This document shows, one piece after another, positions 10,946-22,996 of a stretch of DNA of 64,000 nt. Below the pieces are notes generated by a model that searched no databases, had not been told where the DNA came from, and saw only the letters and a program-made list of their open reading frames with translations. This DNA comes from Sphagnum compactum (lineage: Eukaryota > Bryophyta > Sphagnopsida > Sphagnales): positions 5,518,001 through 5,582,000 of the forward strand of contig OZ234495.1 of the NCBI GenBank assembly GCA_965153455.1. Direction: 5' to 3'. Each line of letters opens with the position of its first letter. Position 1 is the stretch's first letter. A program made the translations under genes and the position numbers.

Positions 10946-10995
10946 TTAGGTCACACCACGCCACCACCCCATACCCTAATGGGAGGTGTGACCTA
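10946..10995. repeat. Inverted repeat related to the 9.8-10.1 kb minisatellite motif
   Basis: TTAGGTCACACC (10946-10957) faces GGTGTGACCTAG (10984-10995). The same GTGTGACCTAATGGGT motif is a building block of the minisatellite about 900 bp upstream, so the two are probably copies of one sequence, here in both orientations. A G-rich run (about 11055-11070) follows. Confidence 0.5.
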
Positions 10996-11184
10996 GGGTA
11001 AGGCCCAAGGAGTGGGGCATTTTCCAAATAAGCACCTGCCCAAGGTGAAGCCAAGGGGGGGGGGGCGGGGCACTACTTTCCTCTTGCTAATCCACCTTGG
11101 GTAGGCACATGTTTTCGGAACGCCACCCGCTCCTCGGGTGGCATTACCTGACATAAAGCACTAGTAGAAAATTATTTATTTATC

Positions 11185-11484
11185 GGCCTTGCCTACCAGG
11201 CAAGGATATTGCATTTAGATTCATAATAGAGTAAGGTAGCTTAAGGGATTTTTTGGCCCCTAGGTAATAATAGGTCTATTTTTATACGATGATTTTTGAA
11301 AGATGATATTTTGGCTTGTGTTGAAACTTGAGATTAGTTATAGAGTTATGATATCTTTTAGGGGATTTTTTTAGAAGATTATATTTTTTGGGTGGTGATA
11401 TATCTGAATTTCCATAAATCGTCTTTTGCCTTTAAGATGCTTTTTAATATAAATGGCAAGGCCATAGCGTGACACCCCCCTTGT
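11185..11484. repeat. Dispersed repeat, copy 1 (pairs with 17115-17450)
   Basis: About 300 bp is shared with 17115-17450 in the same orientation: GCCTTGCCTACC and GCAAGGATATT at the start, TTTTGGCCCCTAGG and ATAGGTCTATTTTTATA in the middle, and GGCAAGGCCATAG and GTGACAC near the end. Start and end carry short inverted motifs (GGCCTTGCC / GGCAAGGCC), so a non-autonomous DNA element is possible. Homology continues about 20 bp past the second motif, so the inverted motifs may not be the true ends. No coding capacity is seen. Confidence 0.7.
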
Positions 11485-12061
11485 TTTCGTATTTCATACC
11501 CGTCTTGTACAATTGTAGGTTTCGGTGAGATCATCCCAACTCTAAGTTCTAGCTACTTTTAAAATTTGATAGGACACCTTTGGTTTTCTACTCAAACTAA
11601 TTCTTAAAATTTGATGGCACCTCACATTTCTAAACTTTCAAGTTATGGACTCTTCAGGAAACACACAAACTTGTCTAGTTCCAAAACATAATTTGGTTCT
11701 GAGTGTAGTTAAGGTTGAAGAATTTGTTAAGTGCGAGCATTGTACAAGTAGGAAGTATCAATAATAACCACCTTGTTAAGAAGTAGTAGAGCTACTTCCA
11801 ACTTTTTCTACTTTTTAGAAAAAAAAAAGAGTATTTTTACTTGCATGGTTTTAACACTTTGAGTGCATGATCATCAATGAATCCAAACTTGTATAAGAAT
11901 GGTTTCGGGGTGGGTGGGTTTTCATTTCAATTCTTATTTGAGCAAAAAGGCTAGTGCTAAGTCCCATTCCCAATTTTCCTTGTCCAATATTGTTAAAACT
12001 TTTGTTCCAATGGACCCAAAACCAACTTTGGAATTCAACCTAGAACTAGCCCACATTGGTT

Positions 12062-12084
12062 CCTAAACCCTAAACCCTAAACCC
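12062..12084. repeat. Short interstitial telomere-like repeat (CCTAAA)n
   Basis: Three tandem copies of the plant telomere heptamer (CCCTAAA) lie isolated in AT-rich DNA. Confidence 0.8.
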
Positions 12085-12169
12085 ATGTTGGTCGATTGCT
12101 GAGAAAACACCCAATAAACCTACCAGCTAATTATTGAGTTTTTAGAAAATTTGGCAAATAAATTACTTC

Positions 12170-12600
12170 GTTTGGTATTGAAATTTCAAATTGTTGTTTT
12201 CGAATCCAAAAATTAGAGTTTCAGTTCAGAAAATTATCAAATCATGATAAAAATGAAAATTTTATTTTTTAAATAGTTTTATTTGAATACAAAACTCTGA
12301 AAAGTTTACTTTTAAATTTAAAATAATCATTTGATTTGAACCTTGAAATTTCAATTCCGAATTATTATTTTGGATTCTCGAAATTAATACTTCAATTCTG
12401 AAAATTATTAATTCATTCTAAAAATGGATATTTCAATTTTGAATATTGTTATTTGAATTTGAAGATTGACATTTCCATTCTGAATTTTTTAATTTAAATT
12501 CAAAAAATATATTTGATCTGAGAATTGATATTTAAGTTGTAAATTATTATTTTCGAATCTAAAAATTAGTACTCTAGTTCAAAAAAATGTAATTGAGTGT
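12170..12600. repeat. Highly degenerate AT-rich tandem array (~35-45 bp period)
   Basis: A recurring core of the type TTCAATTCTGAA then TTATTATTTGAATTC is seen about ten times with drift (for example near 12180, 12340, 12390, 12430, 12470 and 12540). It looks like an old minisatellite. No coding signal is seen. Confidence 0.45.
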
Positions 12601-15600
12601 AAAAGTCAGCACTCTTTATATTTTTGGAGGTTTTTTTATCATAGAATTTGTGGTAACATCAAGGAAAGATGGTTAGGAAATGTTTGTTGAGATTTTGATG
12701 GATGAATGAAAAATAAAGTTAACATGACATTACCATTGAAATTGCAAACTAGTTGCATTAAAATTGCACAATGATTTTTCATATGTAATTGTAACTAAGT
12801 TACATGAGTTGCATAAGTATACGATTTCACATACAATTAAAAGTTGCATCTATTGCAATTCATTCAATTTACTTAATAACACTCATGCTCGTAGAAATAC
12901 ATTGAGTTGCAATGAATTGCAAATAATCATTGTAATTCAATAATCTAGTTGCAAGGCCAATTGTAAATCACTTCATTTTTTCATAGTGATAACTTCATAT
13001 TCATAGGAACACAAACAAAGATTCTAAAAATATGTATTTTTGAAAATTGTGAAAACATAACAATGTTAAGGATTTATGAAAATATGATCTAATTCTAACT
13101 AATAAAAAATCTTTAGCTCCAATTTTACTATGATTTTTGAGGGAAACATTTCATATAAACTTTTATAATTACATGTTACACCACATATTGAGAAATTATA
13201 AACAATTTGAAACAAAATTCAATATGAACATTCCAATTTTCTACCATTCTAATTCCTCAACAAATCCATTGTTTTAAACTTTTAAAGTCCACTATTAAAG
13301 GTGGGTGTATTTTTATTTTAAAAAATTACATAAATGTTTTCAAAATCAAATAGCTAATTTGTAAATAATTGTCAATTGAAAATTTTATTTCTTGTTATAA
13401 GTGTTATAAAAACATCATTACACAAAAATGGTTGCTATAATCCAACAATGAACCACCATATCGTGCATTTACCCATAAAGCCATATAGAACATTTTCCAA
13501 GTTATTCTTAAATTTGAAGGCATGCCAAGGGCAACAACTAAGACTGGCAACAAAAATTGAGGTTGGTTCACAAAAATGTTCCTAACCTTAAATAAAAAAA
13601 CTTTTCAAATTTTAAGAATTTTACAAAATTGGAAGGTCTTCCTACTCAAATTTGATTCTTCCACAAATGGAAAGTTCATTTGTATTTTGAAATGATATTT
13701 TAACATGGGAGGGGATTAATAATACATGGTTTTTTTTTGCAAAGGTTTTTACATTTATATCATTTTGCTTTTCTCTAAGGATGTCATGTGTGTGATATCA
13801 TGAGCTTCATCCACATGATGTCATTATTTTTCCCATGTGTTTGTAAAATGGGTATTTTTTATAACAATGTGTGCATGCACCAAGGAAAAAGGTTCAAATA
13901 TTGATACTCTAAAAATAAGATTTCATTACAAACTTTCATCACAAAATCATTGTAAACAAAAGTTTCTTATACAACATTTTTTTCAATGAATTGTTATGGT
14001 CAATATCATTAAATTATCATCAATATTATTTGATTTGAAGTCTAAATTCTATTGATTATGGTACATTGGAATTGGTATAGGGTAGATGGTTTAGAATTCA
14101 TTGGTAATCTTGTCCTATCAAAATAGATTTCAATTTGGATTTATGTTAAATGAAAGGTTTTTTTTGGCTTTTTTTTATAATTATTTTTTTAAAACAGTAG
14201 AGGTCATGGATGATGGAAATGATGAACATATTTTCAATACCTTTTGCAATGATTTGCATCTTGTTTCTTTTTGATTGAATTTGAATTCAATTCAAAGTAC
14301 ATGTAATGTTGTTCAAATGGAATTTAAATTCCATAAAATCATTTCATTAACATTGGGAGAGTGTAAGAACATGGAGCTAAATTTAGATAATTATTATTTT
14401 AAGAAATTACACATTATAAAATATTTATATGTAGTGAATCATAAAAATTGGTATTCTAAAAAATTTCATGTCACCAACTCTAATACCATTTGAAACATCT
14501 CAAGTTTTATATGGTAAGTATTAAAAACCCTTCATTTAATTGGGAAGCCAAGCTCCATTTAATCATTTAATTTTTAGTTAATTATCACCAAAATCTTACC
14601 CAAAAAATCGCTTCCTATTTGTAAAAAGAATTTTAAGGGCCCACAAGAAACCTTAAAACCATATGTGATGAACCACTAAATAACCATATCAATACATTAT
14701 ATGCATTTTCATGAACATAAGATTGTTAGGCTTTCACTAAGTAGTAACATACATTTTATCTTAACTTATTACCTTTAGCAAGATGATTACATATAAGCCT
14801 TCCATGTTGCAAATTTTTCATTTCAAAGATTTAAAGGTTTTGCTAACTAATGTAAACTTAATTAGGAATGATAACTCCTTTGTAAATGACTTCTAGATGA
14901 CAACCATTAATCTTTTTATTTTAAAAATACTTATTCCTCTATGGCTTGGTCTTTAGAGTTTGAGCCTTCACCTTTTTTATTATTAAAAAACAAAAAAAAA
15001 ACTTGTCACCTTAACCTCCAAGATTTAATTTGTGGGGCTTGGACTTGCATTCAATGGCTCATTTTTTGCAAATTTTTAGCAATAATCAATGCTCAAAATG
15101 TTCCAGGTCTATTGGTTCATTTTTAAAATGTATCCTTTCTAACATGTATTGCAATTTTTTGTTTTAAATGTTGCAAAAAAAAATTGGAAAGCTCCACACC
15201 AATGTGACCTTCCAAAAGCTTTCCAATTGCAACCCTCATCATATTTGATATAAAGTTATTAAATAGTTCAAGATTTTCCAAAAATTGTCGACCTTCCTCA
15301 AACATTTCACTCAAAATAATCATTTCTCGCATTTCCAACTTTTGGATTACAAATAAATTTGTTTTTTCCATAGCCATAAAAATTTCTTTTTGTACTTGCC
15401 AAATATACTGGAATGTTGAAAGAATCCTTTAATTTTGTAGTATTGATCAAGCCCTATGCCCATATTTTGAATTTTTTATTAGTTACTACATAAATGACAT
15501 AATCATGAATAGATAACATCAACCTCGGTAAATGGGTGATTACACATTACACAATCCATTTTTTGGTGTCACATTGGTAGTTTTTATATTAAGGGTAAAG

Positions 15601-16740
15601 GTAAACTTGATACAATATGAATTTGAATATGGATTGAAATACTTGGAAGGGATTCATTTCTTGAATAGGAAATATTTGTTGAAGCATCCATTACAAAAAT
15701 TGACAATAAAATATCATCATTTCACTAGAAAGTTAAAATTTAAAGTTATTTAACAAACCTAACAATAGTTCACAATGTGCCAAAATGTCATGCCCATTTT
15801 AATCATTCTCTTGGCATGGAATATGGTGCACCATGATAATGATACAACGGAAGACCTTTTGAAAAGATATTGAGGACCAAAACATTGAGATGTACATTTC
15901 AAATATATTATTTTAAAAAGTATAAGATATAATTACTATAAATTATAAATTATAATATATATATTTCCAATTTGAATATTTTGCAAAGAAATGTTTTTAC
16001 AAAAAAAATTTGAAAAAAAATGAAAAAAAAACACAAACAAATGACCTTTACATTACTCCACATTTAACTGATTACACAAATCTTATTGACGTTAATAATA
16101 TTTTTAGATTTAGAAGATTTTTTTAACCCCTTGATTTTACATGTTAAATTGTTAAATTTAATCTTTTGTATTTGTAGTTATTATAAATGCAAATTTTAAT
16201 ACAATAGAATGGAAATCCTCATTTTGGGGGACATTTATTTATTTTGGCAATGGTAATGTCTCCATAATGTGTGGACTAAAAATTGACAAAAGACCTAAAA
16301 TATTATTATTTAAAAATCTAATTAAAATAATTATGGCAAGCTATATGTGTGAAAGGGTTTTATGGAATTATTTGTAGGGCAAATCACCATTGTTTGGGAT
16401 TTTAGGGTGGAGCTTGAGTTTGAAGGCATTTAGTAGTGCCTTATTCAACATAAAAATGGGGGGAACAATGGTTAAAATCCAATTATTGCATTTCAACAAA
16501 TGGTTGTAGTTACATTCCAAAAACTATCCCCTTTCCATGGATCTTCCATGAATTTTTTTGCTCTACCCTAGATTGGGAATTAATCGTGCTTGGGGAGGTG
16601 CTCCCAATTTGCATTGCAATACTCCCTTGAAGTTCTGACAAAGTAAAGAAGGGATTAATCATGACAAATGAAACATTGGAGAATATCAAAGTCAAGGCAA
16701 TGTGCATCTTCTCATAGAGACAACTTTAGATGAATGTGAT
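12601..16740. other. Long AT-rich gene-free interval
   Basis: I see no supported gene, RNA gene or element in this ~4.1 kb. Small open frames on both strands (for example 13376-13585, 14275-14493, 15123-15377) have skewed AT-rich composition and no motif. TTGCAAT-type motifs cluster at 12730-12970. Confidence 0.55.
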
Positions 16741-16748
16741 GTAACAAG

Positions 16749-16888
16749 GTAGAAGAAGTTCTAAGAGTTGAGGTGTAAATGGTCTTATGTGCGAAGGACC
16801 AATTATTTGTATGTTATTGTAGAAGAAGTTCTAAGAGTTGAGGTGTAAATGGTCTTATGTGCGAAGGACCAATTATTTGTATGTTATT
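16749..16888. repeat. Perfect 70-bp tandem duplication
   Basis: Bases 16749-16818 are repeated exactly at 16819-16888. Identity with no drift implies a recent event, or an assembly artefact. A second slip, a 15-bp direct repeat (GGCATTGAAAATATC twice), lies at about 16953-16982. Confidence 0.9.
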
Positions 16889-17114
16889 CTATATATCAAG
16901 TAAGGTACACAACACATTTTGCGTATCTTGTTTATGTGTGAATGAGTTGTGTGGCATTGAAAATATCGGCATTGAAAATATCGTTTAAAGGCTCAAGGCA
17001 TTCCATAACAAGCCGTCATAAAACACATAGTTAGAACTAGTATGTAGTTAGAAAACAACTTCTACAAGTGTTCTACAAGTTTGATCGACTATTTAATGTT
17101 GGTCATCTTTGTTA

Positions 17115-17450
17115 GCCTTGCCTACCAAAGCAAGGATATTATATTTAGGTTCATTATAGAGTATATAGTACGTTAAGGGATTTTGGCCCCTAGGCAATAA
17201 ATAAATAATAGGTCTATTTTTATATGAGGATTTTGGAAAGATGATATATTTTGGCTTGTGTTGAACTTGAGATTAGTTATTATAGAGTTATAGTATCTCT
17301 TAAGGATTTTGGTTTCTTTTAGAGGATTTTGCCAAGGTTATATTTGTGCATGCTGAAATATTTGAGTTTCCATAATTCTTTCTTTTGCCTTAAGATCATC
17401 CTTTTTAATGTAAAATGGCAAGGCCATAGTGTGTGACACAACCCTTGTTG
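17115..17450. repeat. Dispersed repeat, copy 2 (pairs with 11185-11484)
   Basis: Same orientation and block order as the copy near 11.2 kb, with several small insertions (for example an extra AATAAATA at about 17195). The two copies are clearly diverged and so are not a recent duplication. It lies about 0.8 kb upstream of the ceramidase gene. Confidence 0.7.
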
Positions 17451-18050
17451 TGAAGAGTTATTGCAAAGCATAAAACATTGTTGATCCTAGCTCTCTCAAA
17501 GGCCAGATTTGCAAGAAGCAACTAAATGTTGCTCTCACAAAAACTCTTGCTTGTATTCGAAACATTAAGAAACCAACTCTTTTGGGACCAACTTGTTCAA
17601 ACATGCAATTCATTTCTTCTCCTCAATCTCCTTCCAAATTGGTCCAGAGCTTATAGGAGCATTCTCAACAAAAAAAGAAGAAGACCAGCTATATATATCT
17701 AGTCCTAGATACATAAGCAACAATCAACCGGGTGCATAGAGGCAAACATTGTTGCTGTGCCAAATGCCATGATTTGTTTCCTCACAGAGAAACCATTCAA
17801 GAAAAACCATTCAATCATCCAAACAAAGTAACTCCATAAACAAAACACTCTACACAATTAATGAACATGAAGAAGAAACGAGTTGGTTGACAATCAAAAC
17901 CAAAACCGTTTAAACACCTTGACAAAAAGGTGGCTAGAGAGAGACAAAAATAGCTTCCAAAAGAAAAAAGTCTGTGAGTTTGCAAAGATGGTGATTCTTA
18001 ACTCAACTCATAAGATTCAATAATGTAACAACTATCGCTAAGGGAAAATA
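17451..18050 (+). other. Upstream region of the ceramidase gene, no separate gene seen
   Basis: This interval becomes less AT-rich toward the gene. It should contain the promoter, but I cannot place a TATA box or start site with confidence. Confidence 0.4.
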
Positions 18051-18091
18051 AGTTCTTGAAAAGAAAGCAATTAGCAGAAGAGCAATGCAAA

Positions 18092-18175
18092 TCTCTCTTT
18101 CTCTCTCTCTACATCTGTCTCTGTTTTTGTGCGTCTATGTGGCTCTCTCCCGCAATTAGGGTTTTTTTAGGGTTT
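18092..18175 (+). promoter_or_regulatory. CT-rich leader tract plus two telo-box motifs upstream of ceramidase
   Basis: A CT-rich run (about 18092-18122) is followed by two direct TAGGGTTT motifs (18157-18164 and 18168-18175), the reverse complement of the plant telo-box AAACCCTA. CT tracts in plant leaders and telo-boxes near start sites are common in widely expressed plant genes. Their role here is inferred only from position, 120-200 bp before the ATG. An upstream ATG at 18056 opens a frame that overlaps the true start and could be a leader ORF if transcription begins that far out. Confidence 0.4.
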
Positions 18176-18294
18176 GAACTCAAATCACACCCAGGATCCG
18201 AAGTCCGAAGCTTTCTCTCGTACTGGAACCCCAGCGGCAGCAGCGACGAGGAAGAAGAAGGAGAAGGAAATTCTTCCGAGAAGAAGCGTTCAAC

Positions 18295-21200
18295 ATGGCA
18301 AGATCGTGTGAGTCCCATCGTCGTCTTCCCCTCCTCCTCATGGTACTTGTTTTTGTTGTAACGCTAATTCCCAAGCCGAACTATGGAGAAGCTTCATCGC
18401 CAAACTACATGATAGGAGTGGGATCTTACGACATCACAGGGCCAGCGGCAGATGTCAACATGATGGGTTATGCAAACCCAGCACAAAATGCAGCAGGTAT
18501 TCACATGCGCCTTCGAGCTCGTGCCTTTATTGTTGCTGAGTCTTCTTCCAGCAATGGTGGACAGCAGCAGCGAGTAGTGTTCGTCAACACTGATGCGTGC
18601 ATGGCTTCAACTGCTGTCACCCTCCGGGTCCTTGCACGCCTTAAAGATAGGTAAGCAAACACACACAGACTGACTGATGTTGACCACATTCTCTCTCCTC
18701 AAAGCTTTCTGCTATTCATAGTTCTGTGGCAGAAGGGGCTCTCAGAGTGGGTGGATGGGGGAATCAAGGAAACAGTTTTGGGCTCGGATTGATAAAGGAA
18801 TCTCATTCTTGATAAGAATCTTCACAAGTGCTCTAATCTCCATCTAGGATGACTTTGGGTGTAACTTGACAAAAGGAAGCCTATTAGTTTTGTTTTCCTG
18901 GTTGAAAAAAATTAGGGTTTTTGGAGCAATCCTGGGAGGATGTTTTGCTATGTTTTGGTCATCCTTTGAGATTTGTGGTTTTGTATGATGTTGACCACGT
19001 AGCTTTTTTTTGGGTGTTTGTCGTTTGGCATCTGGGTAGGTATGGTGATCTTTACACTGAGAAGAATGTGGCAATCAGTGGTACTCACACACACTCGGGC
19101 CCTGGAGGTTATTTGCAGTATGTGCTCTACATTGTCACTTCACTGGGCTTTGTGCGCCAGTCATTTGATGCTCTCGTAAATGGCATCGAGCAAGCCATTG
19201 TCCAAGCTCACAATAACCTTCGGCCCGGCTCCATCTTTTTCAATGAAGGTGAGAAGGACCAATCTCCAGCTGGATGCTTGGCATTTTGTAACAGTTTGTG
19301 TATCCTCTGGTTCGTGCATTTGATCAAAAAGCAAGGCACTGAAGCCTGCTACCAAATACTGACTTTGTACAAGACCAGGCTATCAATTTTCTATAGCTAA
19401 CTGGGATGTTTTACTCACCAGCAGCAAGAGATTAATGTGGCACCATGGCCACTGAAAGGGGAGCTTTTCAAAGCCCACTTTGTTCTCAAAAGATTATGGC
19501 CTTGAAGTTCTGCATGTTGTCTGTCTCTTCTTCTCTTTCTCTTTCTTCTTTGGATTTTCTGGGATCATCTCCTCCTATTTTCATATTTCTCTTAAGCTAG
19601 GCAGTATTGTGTCAGAGTCTTGCTGTTGCTGCTGATACTTTCAAGAGTTATTGCATCGTGGTTTAAATGTGCAGCACACTTGGGGTCACTGTGTCACTGT
19701 GTAGTTTTAAGTAGGGTTCAAGTTTGAACATGTGGTTGCTTTTTATGATCAATGTTCTCAAGTGGTTGCAATTATTTACAGGAGAGCTTTTGGAGACAAA
19801 CATCAATCGCAGCCCCAGTGCGTACTTGAATAACCCAGCTGAGGAACGAGCAATGTACAAATATGATGTTGACAAGAACATGTCTCTGCTCAAGTTTGTG
19901 GATGAAGAATGGGGTCCTGTTGGTTCATTCAGTTGGTTTCCAGTCCACGGAACCTCCATGAACCGCACAAATGAGCTTATCAGCAGTGACAACAAGGGGG
20001 CAGCTGCACGATTTATGGAAGATTGGTTTGCACACAGCAAAGTTGAAAGACCATCTGTGAAGGATAATGCCTCAATTAAGCTCAGCAGTGTATCAAAGCA
20101 ATCCCTGCGCAGAAAGTCCAGCATTCTTGGTACATATCGTTCTTTTCAGGTGGTGAAATATGAAGAGAGTTTGGATGTGGGACTCAATATGGTCCAAGTG
20201 GTCTTGTATTTATTCTACAACTGTGCTGAGTTCTCAAGTTCAAGCTCCAGAATGTTGATGTGAGGATGACATGTGACATTTTGCAGGAGGGCTCCAGCAG
20301 GTTACAGAAGAAACAGCTCACAACATTGCCTGTAGTATTGGGCCATCAGGAGGGATGCCCACAACAAGAATGGCAAGTATCATGCACCGTGTACGAAGTG
20401 TGTTCACCAACCCTCTTGATCCACCCTTTGTAGCAGCATTTTGCCAAAGCAATGAGGGTGATAACTCCCCAAATGTTCTGGGAGCATTTTGCCTCGACTC
20501 TGGACTTCCATGTGACTTCAACCACAGTACTTGCAATGGCAGAAATGAGCTCTGTGTTGGTCGTGGTCCAGCGTATGCTCTGAACTTTATCACTTATTGT
20601 CAAAACTCAACATCTTCATGTTATATCACTGATGCCTTATGAAGAAAGAGTGTAGACTCTGGACAGGGTGCACTCCTGTGTTACTTGGTCAATAGTGACT
20701 GGATGTGACTAGAATTATCATATGTTGAGTCAGCATACTCTTGATTTCAATACGGAAACCTGTCCTTTGCTGTGACTGATAGTTTAAATGCCATGATGGT
20801 ACAGTAGTGACTCATTACATATACTTCATTGCATGTTTCCAGATATCCAGAAGACCATTTTGCAAGCACAAAAATCATAGGTCAACGACAATCAGACAAG
20901 GCAATTGACCTTTTCCAAACAGCCACAAAGAAAGTGGATGGGAAGATAGATTACCGACAAGCATATGTTGATATGTCAAGCCTGGGTGTGATGCTTACCT
21001 CTGGGGAAGTGGTGTCAACATGTCCAGCAGCTGTCGGCTTCAGTTTTGCTGCAGGCACAACAGATGGGCCTGGAGCCTTTGATTTCACACAAGGGGACAA
21101 CAAGGTTTGAAGAAACTTAGTGTCTGTCTGCATGTGATACTGAGGTCCTGCAAGAATTGTGTTGGTGCTTTGCTTACCCTTGACAAGAAGTGGTTGTTCT

Positions 21201-22996
21201 GTAAGCCCTGAAGTCTCCTTTGCCTTTTCATGCCAATGGGATTCTTTTGCAGGGGAATTTGTTCTGGAGAATAGTGGGTGGTGCTTTGAGGGTACCAAGT
21301 CAAGAGCAAGTGAATTGCCAACAGCCAAAGCCTGTTTTGATCGACACAGGGGAGATGTTTACTCCTTATGCTTGGGCGGTAGGCATTATGACCCATTCAT
21401 GGGAATGTTGGAATGTGGAAGGTTTGCAAAATAAGTTTTGCTTTGGTTCCTTTGTCTCTCCATGCAACTGTGATGTTTTGTTACTTTCATTGAAAATGAG
21501 CTTGTGACCAATGTGAAGTTTTTGAGGTGCTTATCAGAGGTGCTTTTGTGGAGGTTTAGGAATGCACTTTAGAAATCACTTAACTGGTGCTCTTGTCCCA
21601 TGGACTCATGGATTCATGGATGGCTGGGTGTAAGAACAACTGGAATTTGTAATTAGGGTAGTTTCCTCCCACTCTGAATCTGATCTATATTGTTTGCAAT
21701 GGCAGCCTGCGGTGCTTCCTATTCAGATGTTACGAATTGGGCAGATCATAATTCTTTCTGTTCCTGGAGGTACCCACATGCAAAACCTGTGCTCAAAATT
21801 TCCTGATCCTTGATGTATTTGTGAAGTAATGGGTGGCCAACCTCTTTGATCGATTCCGATTTGGTGACTTTTTTTCATTCTTACCACAGCAATGTTGAAA
21901 GCAAGATGGGTGTTGATAACAGTGGATGTCTCTTGATTTGACCTCATTCCTGGCAGAGTTCACGACAATGGCTGGTCGCCGCTTGCGACAAGCAGTGCAG
22001 GCCACTCTTCTGGAAAAAGGAGGCAACGAATTCCAGGATGCCCACATAATCATAGCAGGACTCACAGGCTCTTACTCTCAATACATCACCACTTTCGAGG
22101 AATATGAAATGCAGAGATATGAGGTTACTTTCTCTTGCTGCTTGTTTTTCACATATCAGACTTAAAGGACAACCACACCTTGAACATTTAATTTTTGAAA
22201 CCCTGAGATTGGCAATAGCTTCTTTTGGGACTGGCACCATAAACAGTCATCCTTCAATAGTATCATTACCCACAGACAAATGACTCATGTTTTGGAGGAC
22301 CCTTACTGCAGACCTTAACATGGTATTTACTGTTTTATTTGTTCCGGAAACCCTTAAATAGAGTACTGAGACCTTGAAGATGATGAGTTTAGTTTATTTT
22401 GGTGCTTTGAACTAACTGGAATACTATCTTGTGTGATTTCTCAGGGTGCTTCGACGCTATATGGGCCTCATACCTTAAGTGGGTATATTCAAGAGTTTGA
22501 GAAGCTGGCTACATCACTGGTACAAGATACACACATTGCACCAGGGCCTTCACCACCAGACCTTTTGGACAAACAATTAGGTTTCTTGCCAGGAGTTGTT
22601 GCAGATGGGACACCATCAGGAGTTGATTTTGGTGATTGCAAAGATGATGTGCCAGCCAACTCCTCTTACAAAGCTGGGGATACTGTATATGCACAATTTT
22701 ATACTGGGTGTCCACGAAATGATTTGTTGACAGAGGGCACATATGCTTTGGTTGAGGTTCTTGATGCAACAGCAAAATGGCAACCTGCTTATGATGATGA
22801 TGATTGGAGTGTGAAGTATCTCTGGAGCAGGCCTATGAAGTATAGCACTTATAGCTTTGGTACAGTTGAGTGGACAGTGCCAGAATCAGCTCAGCCAGGA
22901 GTGTACAGGATCCGTCATTTTGGTGCTTATAAGCGATTGTTTGGGGGAGTGAAACATTTCACTGGCACATCCAGTGCGTTTGTTGTAACTATATAG
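18295..22996 (+). CDS. Neutral ceramidase (complete, 9 coding exons, 789 aa)
   Basis: Hydrolyses ceramide to sphingosine and a fatty acid, in the secretory pathway or at the cell surface. Exons: 18295-18650, 19040-19248, 19782-20129, 20287-20572, 20843-21104, 21253-21378, 21706-21769, 21957-22123, 22445-22996. All junctions are GT-AG, and phases join without a stop. Residues 1-32 look like a signal peptide (basic start, then L-L-L-M-V-L-V-F-V-V). The metal-binding G-T-H-T-H-S-G-P-G-G block is at 133-142. The nucleophile hexapeptide reads G-D-N-S-P-N with Ser365; the family usually has V before Ser. F-T-T-M-A-G-R-R and the C-terminal beta domain (exon 9, ending F-V-V-T-I) are intact. Length matches plant family members (about 750-790). 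Exon 3 could alternatively end at 20149, but only 20129 restores the phase of exon 4. Confidence 0.95.

Noticed and set aside
11122-11142. A strong short hairpin (GCCACCCG / CGGGTGGC) as a terminator or RNA element
   Set aside because: An 8-bp stem alone is weak evidence in a plant genome and no gene is attached.
15123-15377. A minus-strand 84-codon frame as a small gene
   Set aside because: AT-rich composition only; no conserved motif or exon context.
18901-19039. Coding sequence immediately before ceramidase exon 2
   Set aside because: The frame stays open for about 40 codons upstream, but it is intron: the acceptor at 19039 restores the conserved protein exactly.
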